The notes below the pieces were generated by a model, which saw nothing but the letters and a program-made list of their open reading frames with translations, was not told where the DNA came from and made no database searches. The translations under genes and the position numbers were made by a program. Shown here in pieces: positions 57,565-64,000 of a DNA stretch of 64,000 nt (its first letter is position 1; every line of letters begins with the position of its first letter). Source of the stretch: JAEMQF01 sp963775015 (GTDB taxonomy: Bacteria > Pseudomonadota > Gammaproteobacteria > Burkholderiales > Burkholderiaceae_C); contig CAVZHI010000015.1 in NCBI GenBank assembly GCA_963775015.1, positions 558,001-622,000 on the forward strand, written 5' to 3'.

Positions 57565-58026
57565 ATGACCGACGACATCCCCACCCTGCGCCGCATCCTG
57601 AAAGAGTGCCGCACCGTCGCCATCGTCGGGCTCTCGGCCGAGTGGCACCGGCCGAGCAACTTCGTCGCCAAGTATTTGCAGCACCACGGTTACCGCGTGA
57701 TCCCGGTGAACCCACGCTACACCGAGGTCCTTGGCGAGCGCTGCTACGCCAACCTGACCGACGTTCCCGAGCCGGTGCACATGGTCGACGTATTTCGACG
57801 CACCGAAGACGTGTTGCCGATCGCGCAGGCCGCGATTCGCATCGGCGCCAGATGCCTGTGGCAGCAGATCGGCGTGATGAACGTCGAGGCCGACGCGCTG
57901 GCCACACACGCCGGGCTCGACAGCGTGATGGACCGCTGCGCCAAAATCGAACACGCGCGCCTCTTCGGTGGTCTGCACTGGGCGGGGGTGAACACGCGCG
58001 TGATCTCCGCAAAGCGCGCGCTCTGA
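57565..58026 (+). CDS. CoA-binding Rossmann-fold protein (YccU type)
   Basis: The protein is 153 residues (MTDDIPTLRRILKECRTVAI). It has the CoA-binding features VAIVGLSAEWHRPSNFVAKY, GYRVIPVNPRYTEVLGERCY and CLWQQIGVMNVEADALATHA. The role in E. coli relatives is unclear. It starts upstream of metY on the same strand, with 20 bases between. Confidence 0.9.
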   Translation: MTDDIPTLRRILKECRTVAIVGLSAEWHRPSNFVAKYLQHHGYRVIPVNPRYTEVLGERCYANLTDVPEPVHMVDVFRRTEDVLPIAQAAIRIGARCLWQQIGVMNVEADALATHAGLDSVMDRCAKIEHARLFGGLHWAGVNTRVISAKRAL

Positions 58027-58046
58027 GTTTCGAGAAGTCGACTCCC

Positions 58047-59343
58047 ATGGCCGATCACGTCTTCAAGCCCGAAACCTTGGCGATCCACGCCGGGCAGATC
58101 CCGGATTCCGCAACCGGCGCGCGCGCCTTGCCGATCTACCAGACGACGAGTTTCGTTTTCGACAGCGCGGATCACGCGGCGTCGCTGTTCAATTTGCAGA
58201 CCTTCGGCAACGTCTATTCGCGCCTGTCGAATCCGACCGTCGCGGCGCTGGAAGAAAGGGTCGCCGCGTTGGAGGGCGGTCGCGCCGCGGTCGCCTCGAG
58301 CAGCGGCATGGCTGCGGAGGCGATGGCGCTGCTGACGATTCTTCAGCAGGGCGACCATGTCATCGCCGCCGGGGCTCTGTACGGCGGTACCGTGACGATG
58401 CTCTCGGTGAACCTGGCGCGCTTCGGCATTCAGACGACGTTTGTCGACGCGCTGCACCCTGAGGCGTTTGCCGCAGCCATGCGCCCGAACACGCGTGCCG
58501 TATTCGCGGAGACGCTCGGCAACCCGAGCCTGATCGTTCTCGACATCGCCGCGGTCGCCGACGTCGCGCACGCGCACGGCGTGCCGCTGATCGTCGACAA
58601 CACCGTGCCTTCGCCGTTCCTGTGCAACCCGATCGCGCTCGGCGCCGACATCGTCGTGCACTCGGCGACCAAGTACCTCGGCGGTCACGGCACGACGCTC
58701 GCCGGCGTGATGGTCGAACACGGCAAGCCGCGCGGCCAGTTCGCCTGGGACAACGGCAAGTTCCCGGGAATGACCGAACCTTCGCCCGGTTACCACGGCG
58801 TGAAGTTCTACGAGACCTTCGGCGACTTCGGCTTCACGATGCGCGCGCGCATGGAGAACCTGCGCGTGCACGGCGCGGCGCTCGCGCCGATGAGTGCGTG
58901 GCAGATCCTGCAAGGGATCGAAACGCTGCCGCTGCGCATGGAGCGCCATTGCAGCAACGCTGTGCAAGTCGCTCAGTTATTTGAAGGCCGATCCGCGTGT
59001 CAGCTGGGTCAACTATCCGGGCCTGCCGGAGCATCCGCAATACGCGCTGCTGCAGCGTCAGATGCGCGGCGCGTCGGGCTTGCTCGCGTTCGGCGTGAAA
59101 GGCGGCCTGGGCCCGGGCGTGAAGTTCATCGAGGCGGCGCAACTGATGAGCCATCTGGTGAACATCGGCGACGCGCGAACCCTCATCAGCCACCCGGCGT
59201 CGACGACGCACCGCCAGCTGGACGCCGCGCAGCAGCTCGCCGCCGGCGTTCCGCCGGACATGATCCGCATCTCGGTCGGTCTCGAGCACATCGACGACAT
59301 CCTCTGGGATATCGATCGATCGCTCGGCGCGGCGCACCGCTAG
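58047..59343 (+). CDS. metY: O-acetylhomoserine sulfhydrylase-like enzyme, one frameshift
   Basis: The protein is about 431 residues when repaired. The Cys/Met PLP family is plain: LPIYQTTSFVFDSADHAASL, NVYSRLSNPTVAALEERVAA, VFAETLGNPSLIVLDIAAVA and the PLP Lys in VVHSATKYLGGHGTTLAGVM. At about 58979 an extra T (in CAGTTATTT) shifts the frame; the second half continues as YLKADPRVSWVNYPGLPEHP, RTLISHPASTTHRQ and ends at 59343. The single-base cause makes a sequencing error quite possible. It condenses O-acetylhomoserine with sulfide or methanethiol to give homocysteine or methionine. Confidence 0.8.
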
Positions 59344-59346
59344 CGC

Positions 59347-61633
59347 ATGCGCGATCGAGCCGCGGCGCTGGCCTGGGAAGGTGTGGCCAGGCGCGCGCAG
59401 CGGGTGCCGACGCGCCATCCGTTTCGCCTCGGCGTGCTGCCGGCATGCGCCGCTGTGCTTGCTCTGGTGCTGCTGGGCCAGAGCGCCGCGGCGCAAGACG
59501 TCGCGCCCAGTCCGGCCGCGAAGCCGCGGCCGCGCATCGGCCTCGCCCTGGGTGGCGGCGGCGCGCGCGGCGCCGCGCACATCGGCGTGCTCGAGGCGCT
59601 TCAGCGCTTACGTGTGCCGATCGACTGCGTCTCGGGAACGAGCATGGGCGCGGTTGTCGCCGGCGCGTTCGCCGCCGGAGTGACGCCCGGGCAGATGCGC
59701 GAAGCGATGGAACGTGCCGACTGGAAAGACATGTTCCTTGACTCGCCCGAATGGGCGGAGCGAAATTTTCGCGACAAGCAGCTCACGCAACGCTTTCTCG
59801 CGGGAACGGAAATCGGCGTCACGCGCAAGGGCCTGCAATTTCCACCGGGCGTCCTGACCGGGCAGAAGATCAAACTCTTTCTGAGCCAGCTGGTGCACGC
59901 CGATCGGGCCGAACGCAACATCGATGCATTGCCGCTGCCGCTCTCGATCATGGCCACCGACATCGGCACGGGCGAGCGGGTCGTGATGCGCGAGGGCAGC
60001 TTGACCCAGGCGATACGTGCGAGCATGTCGATCCCGGGGCTGATGGCGCCGGTGGAGCGGGGCGGCCGCCTGCTCGTCGATGGCGGACTCGTCGACAACG
60101 TGCCCATCGGCGAGGTTCGCGAGCGCTGCGCTGCCGATATCGTGATCGCGGTGAACGTGGGCACCGCGCTGCTCGACGCCAGAGAGGTCACTTCGCTGTT
60201 CGGCGTCGCGGCGCAGATGGTGGGCATCCTCACCGAACAGAACGTGAGCCAGTCGCTCGGCGCGCTTGCGGTCGGGCGATGTCTACATCAGGCCCGATCT
60301 CGGCGACATCACGGCCGCGGATTTCGACCGTCACGCGGAATCCGCGCAACGCGGCCGCGCTGCGGCCGATTCTGTGAGCGACAGGCTTCAGGCGCTGGCC
60401 GTGAGCGAGAGCGAATACGCGTTGTGGCGCGCACGCATCGAGGAGCCGCGCGGTCCGGCACTGCGTGTGCAGAAGATCGAAGTGGCGGGCCTGCCGCAGC
60501 TCGACCCTGCGGCCGTGCTGCGCCACGTGACGCAGCGACTCAGCGAACCGCTCGACACGCTGGCGCTGAACCGCGACTTGTTGCGCGTCTACGGCGACGC
60601 CCATTTTGAAGCGGTGGACTATGCGCTGCTGGCGCAAGCGGACGGCAACGTGTTGCGCGTGAGTCCGCAGCCGAAGCGCTGGGGGCCGGAGTTCATTCGT
60701 TTTGCCGCGGGCCTGAACAGCACGCTGCAACGCGGCTCGACGTACAGCCTGCGCGGTGCGTACCAGAAAACGCTGCTGAATCGCTACGGGGCCGATGTGA
60801 CGCTGACGGGTGAAGTCGGCAGCACGACGGGATTGACGGGAGAGCTTTATCAGCCCCTGGACGCCGGGCAACGCAGCTTTGTCGATCTGGGAGTGCGTGC
60901 GGAACGAACCCGAAGTTTCGTCTTCGAGGGCGAAACCAAGCTCAGCGAGTACCTCGTGCACAGCTACAGCCTGAGCCTGGCGGTGGGGCTCAACGTCGGG
61001 GTGAGCGGGCAAGTGCGCTTCGGTTGGCTGGGCCAGAGAAAGAGCTACTCGCTCGACACCGGGTTCCCCACACTGCCGTCCGGATCGTTTCGCACGCCAG
61101 GCTGGTTCGGCAGCGCCGACTTCGACCAGCTCAACGATCCGGACTTCCCGTCCAGCGGATGGGCGGCGAAAGCGTTTTACTTCGCGCCCAGCAGTGGCGC
61201 GTTCACGAAGTTGACGCTCGAAGGTCGCGCCGCGACCCGGGCCGCCGGCCTGGTGCTGTCGACACGCCTGTCCTACGTCGGATCGCCGCGCGGCGAGTTG
61301 CCGTTCCACGAAGCCGCGTCGCTCGGTGGCCTGCTCAATCTTTCGGCGTTCGGGCTCGGGCAACTGCTCGGCGACAACGTCTTGTTCGGGCAGATTCGAA
61401 CCGAGTGGATCATGCGGCGCCTGCCGATCGGCCTGAGCGGTGACCTGCGCGCCGGCGTTGCGGTGGAGGCCGGCCGCGTCGGCCTGCGCTACACCGAGAC
61501 GGCGCTCTCCGGCTGGCAAGACTCGGTGCTTTTGTACGTCGGCGGGCCGACGCCGATCGGGCCGCTGTACCTGGGTTACGGGCGTTCAAGCCGGGGAATC
61601 AACAACGCCTATCTGTTCATCGGCAGTCTTTGA
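59347..61633 (+). CDS. Patatin-like phospholipase with BamA/TPS-type C-terminal barrel, one frameshift
   Basis: The protein is about 760 residues when repaired. A signal peptide (PACAAVLALVLLGQSAAAQ) precedes a patatin domain with GGGGARG, the nucleophile in SGTSMGAVVAG and LVDGGLVDN. After an extra G near 60268 the frame changes and reads SGDVYIRPDLGDITAADFDR. A POTRA-like segment (VQKIEVAGLPQLDPAAVLRH) follows, then a surface-antigen barrel ending NNAYLFIGSL. The architecture is that of type Vd (PlpD-like) autotransporters, which expose or secrete the lipase at the outer membrane. Apart from one base the gene looks intact. Confidence 0.85.
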
Positions 61634-61686
61634 ATGAGTCTTTGAATGAGTGGCCATGCGCGGCGCTGCGCAGTACAGTTGGCGGC

Positions 61687-63333
61687 ATGAACATCTACGA
61701 ACAGAACCTGGAGCGCAACGCGGCGAACTTTGTCGCCTTGTCGCCGGTGAGTTTTGTCGAGCGCAGCGCCGAAGTCTTCGGCGACTTGCCCGCCGTGATT
61801 CACGGTCAGCGGCGCTACACCTGGGCGCAGACGCGCGAACGTTCGGCACGTCTGGCGGCGGCGCTGCAGGTGCTTGGCGTCGGGCACGGCACGACGGTGA
61901 GCGCGATGCTGCCCAACACGCCCGAAATGGTCGAAGCGCATTACGCCGTTCCTGCCCTCGGCGCGGTGCTGAATACGCTGAACACGCGCCTGGACGCGCC
62001 CTTGCTCGCCTGGCAGATGAACCACTGCGAAGCGGCAGTCCTGATCACCGACCGCGAATACGCGCCGCAGATGGCGCAGACGCTGCGCCTGTTGCGCGAG
62101 CAGCATGGCCGAAGCCCGATCGTCATCGACGTGTCCGACAGCGAATACACCGGTCCCGGCGAACGAGTCGGAACGCACGACTACGAAACACTGCTCGCGG
62201 CGCACGCGCCGCTCGCCGTGCTGCCGGGACCGCGCGACGAATGGGACGCGATCGCGGTGAGCTACACGTCGGGAACGACGGGCGATCCGAAAGGCGTGGT
62301 CACGCACCACCGCGGCGCCTACCTGAACGCGGTGAGCAACGCGACGACCTGGACCCTGCCGCACTTTCCGCGCTACCTGTGGACGCTGCCGATGTTCCAC
62401 TGCAACGGCTGGTGCTTTCCGTGGACCGTGGCGCTGCTCGGCGGAACGCATGTGTGCCTGCGCCGCGTCGAGGCGAAGCTGATCCTCGACGCGATGCGCG
62501 AGCATGGCGTCAACCACTACTGCGCCGCGCCGATCGTGCACAACCTGCTGCTCGCCGCGCCCGCCGGGCAGCGCGCCGGCATCACGCAAAAAGTGCGTGG
62601 CATGGTCGCCGGCGCCGCGCCGCCCGCGGCGATGATCGAGGGCATGGCGCAGATCGGCTTTGACATCACGCATGTCTACGGCCTGACGGAGACCTACGGC
62701 CCGGCGGCCGTCGCCGTGAAGCGCGACGCCTGGGCGGCACAAAGCCTGTCCGAACAGACGCGCCTGAACGGGCGCCAGGGCGTGCGCTACGTGCTGCAGG
62801 AAGGCATGACGGTGCGGGACTCGGAGACTTTGGCCGAAGTACCGGCCGATGCGACGACGATGGGCGAAATCATGTTCCGCGGCAACATCGTCATGAAGGG
62901 CTATTTGAAGAACCCGGGCGCCACGGCCAAGTCGTTCGAAGGCGGCTGGTTTCACACCGGCGATCTGGCGGTGCTCGAGCCGGATCGCTACGTGAAGATC
63001 AAGGACCGCAGCAAAGACATCATCATCTCGGGCGGCGAGAACATCAGCTCGATCGAAGTCGAAGACGCGCTGTACCGGCACCCGGCGGTGCTGGCGTGCG
63101 CCGTCGTCGCGCGGCCCGATCCGAAGTGGGGCGAGACGCCGCTCGGATTCGTCGAAACCCGGCCCGACGCGAACGTGACCGCGGCCGAATTGATCGCGCA
63201 TTGCAAGACCCTGCTTGCGGGCTACAAGGTGCCGCGCGAAATTCGATTCGAGACGATCCCGAAGACGTCGACCGGGAAAATCCAGAAGTTCGCGCTGCGC
63301 GAGCGCGCCAAGTCCGCGAGTGCCATCGAATGA
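61687..63333 (+). CDS. Acyl-CoA synthetase (AMP-binding, medium/long-chain type)
   Basis: The protein is 548 residues (MNIYEQNLERNAANFVALSP). ANL-family motifs: A3 in SYTSGTTGDPKGVVTHHRG, A5 in HVYGLTETYGP, A7 in GGWFHTGDLAVLEPDRYVKI, A8 in KDRSKDIIISGGENISSIEV and the catalytic Lys in IPKTSTGKIQKF. It activates a carboxylic acid to acyl-CoA. Its TGA overlaps the ATG of the enoyl-CoA hydratase (ATGA), indicating a beta-oxidation-like unit. Confidence 0.93.
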   Translation: MNIYEQNLERNAANFVALSPVSFVERSAEVFGDLPAVIHGQRRYTWAQTRERSARLAAALQVLGVGHGTTVSAMLPNTPEMVEAHYAVPALGAVLNTLNTRLDAPLLAWQMNHCEAAVLITDREYAPQMAQTLRLLREQHGRSPIVIDVSDSEYTGPGERVGTHDYETLLAAHAPLAVLPGPRDEWDAIAVSYTSGTTGDPKGVVTHHRGAYLNAVSNATTWTLPHFPRYLWTLPMFHCNGWCFPWTVALLGGTHVCLRRVEAKLILDAMREHGVNHYCAAPIVHNLLLAAPAGQRAGITQKVRGMVAGAAPPAAMIEGMAQIGFDITHVYGLTETYGPAAVAVKRDAWAAQSLSEQTRLNGRQGVRYVLQEGMTVRDSETLAEVPADATTMGEIMFRGNIVMKGYLKNPGATAKSFEGGWFHTGDLAVLEPDRYVKIKDRSKDIIISGGENISSIEVEDALYRHPAVLACAVVARPDPKWGETPLGFVETRPDANVTAAELIAHCKTLLAGYKVPREIRFETIPKTSTGKIQKFALRERAKSASAIE

Positions 63334-64000
63334 ACGACAACCCTCAAGCCCTGGTGCTGCGCGACGCCGATGCGCGCGGCGTGGTGACGCTGACGTTGAA
63401 CCGACCCGAGTCGTTCAACGCCCTGTCGCAGGCCATGCTCTCTGCGTTGCAGAGCGAATTCGACGCGCTGCGCGCCGACGAGTCGGTGCGAGTCGTGATC
63501 CTTGGCGCTGCGGGGAAGGCGTTTTGTGCGGGTCACGATCTGAAGGAAATGCGCCGCGAGCCGTCGCTGCCGTACTACCAGCAACTCTTCGAGCAGTGCA
63601 CGAAGCTGATGCTCAGCGTGCAAAGCCTGCCGATTCCCGTGATCGCGAAAGTGCAAGGAATGGCCACCGCCGCGGGCTGCCAGCTGGTGGCGATGTGCGA
63701 CCTGGCGGTGGCCGCGAGCACGGCGCGGTTTGCCGTGAGCGGCGTGAATCTGGGGCTGTTTTGCTCGACGCCGAGCGTCGCGCTGTCGCGCAACGTCGGG
63801 CGCAAGGCGGCGTTCGAGATGCTCGTCACCGGCGAGTTCATCAGCGCCGACGAGGCGCGCGACGAGGGTCTCGTGAACCGTGTCGCCGACGCTGCCGTGC
63901 TCGACGAAGAGGTTGAGCAGCTCGTGGCGTCGATTCTGCGCAAACCGCGCATCGCCATCGCGATGGGCAAGCAGCTCTTCTATCGCCAGCTCGAGAAGGG
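63330..64000 (+). CDS. Enoyl-CoA hydratase/isomerase family protein (3' end outside window)
   Basis: The frame runs to the window edge (223 complete codons). It starts MNDNPQALVLRDADARGVVT and contains crotonase motifs TLTLNRPESFNALSQAMLSA, FCAGHDLKEMR (oxyanion hole) and MATAAGCQLVAMCDLAVAAS. The ATG overlaps the stop of the acyl-CoA synthetase. It probably hydrates an enoyl-CoA made from the synthetase product. Confidence 0.92.
   Translation, partial: MNDNPQALVLRDADARGVVTLTLNRPESFNALSQAMLSALQSEFDALRADESVRVVILGAAGKAFCAGHDLKEMRREPSLPYYQQLFEQCTKLMLSVQSLPIPVIAKVQGMATAAGCQLVAMCDLAVAASTARFAVSGVNLGLFCSTPSVALSRNVGRKAAFEMLVTGEFISADEARDEGLVNRVADAAVLDEEVEQLVASILRKPRIAIAMGKQLFYRQLEK

Overview
The window is GC-rich chromosomal DNA that reads as a betaproteobacterium of the Burkholderiales (Comamonadaceae-like). 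The basis is the codon and protein style, AmiC/AmiR-type amide regulation, the parC, aceA, tadA and TAXI/TRAP neighbourhood, and densely packed operons with ATGA/TGATG stop-start overlaps. No rRNA, tRNA, CRISPR array or intact insertion sequence was seen. Several otherwise recognisable genes carry single-base frameshifts (near 3230, 5945-8025, 9901, 52.6-54.8 kb, 58979 and 60268). They are either decaying genes or draft-quality sequence errors.

Layout. 0-3.7 kb: a partial membrane protein, a SnoaL/AHSA1/SnoaL fusion, an mqsRA toxin-antitoxin pair with its palindromic operator, and an antitoxin remnant. 3.7-5.8 kb: an orphan tubulin/FtsZ-like gene (copy 1) with its own promoter, facing two small unknown genes. 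5.9-11.4 kb: a multiply frameshifted YyaL-like gene, a nitrile-hydratase-type amidase, a frameshifted AmiC-like sensor and a MarR-type regulator. 11.4-20.8 kb, minus strand: a long operon encoding a DUF1097 membrane protein, tubulin-like copy 3, a small unknown protein, tubulin-like copy 2, a MoxR AAA+ ATPase, a VWA protein, a CobW GTPase, a shortened peroxiredoxin and a 2Fe-2S ferredoxin. 20.8-23.5 kb: a cobalt-type nitrile hydratase operon whose beta subunit is split into two genes, plus an activator and a second CobW GTPase. 23.7-30.1 kb: a TonB receptor/ABC importer/CbiX-ferredoxin/Fur-family operon, probably for a metal chelate and plausibly cobalt.

30.1-41.9 kb, minus strand: one very long operon, urtABCDE-type amide/urea importer, metallophosphoesterase, formamidase fmdA, fmdB, aliphatic amidase amiE, then a second MoxR and VWA pair. 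42.1-43.9 kb: divergent amiC-amiR. 44-64 kb is more ordinary chromosome: a cupin dioxygenase, a J-domain-like protein, tadA, LD-carboxypeptidase, parC, aceA, a frameshifted TRAP transporter with its TAXI binding protein, an aminotransferase, a CoA-binding protein, metY (frameshifted), a patatin/BamA-like barrel protein (frameshifted), an acyl-CoA synthetase and a partial enoyl-CoA hydratase.

How it fits together. Nitriles would be hydrated by the Co nitrile hydratase. Amides, imported or made internally, would be cleaved by the signature amidase, AmiE and FmdA to acid plus ammonia. The TonB/ABC/CbiX/CobW set would supply cobalt. AmiC/AmiR would sense amides. The least expected part is that three tubulin-like GTPases and two MoxR-VWA pairs are woven into this nitrile/amide locus. 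They share a promoter design (TTTCC-N2-GGAAA next to TTGACA) and, in three operons, a leader that ends in an intrinsic terminator overlapped by a competing hairpin, as expected for AmiR/ANTAR antitermination. This suggests one regulon in which a tubulin/MoxR/VWA apparatus serves nitrile and amide metabolism. Its actual function cannot be read from sequence.
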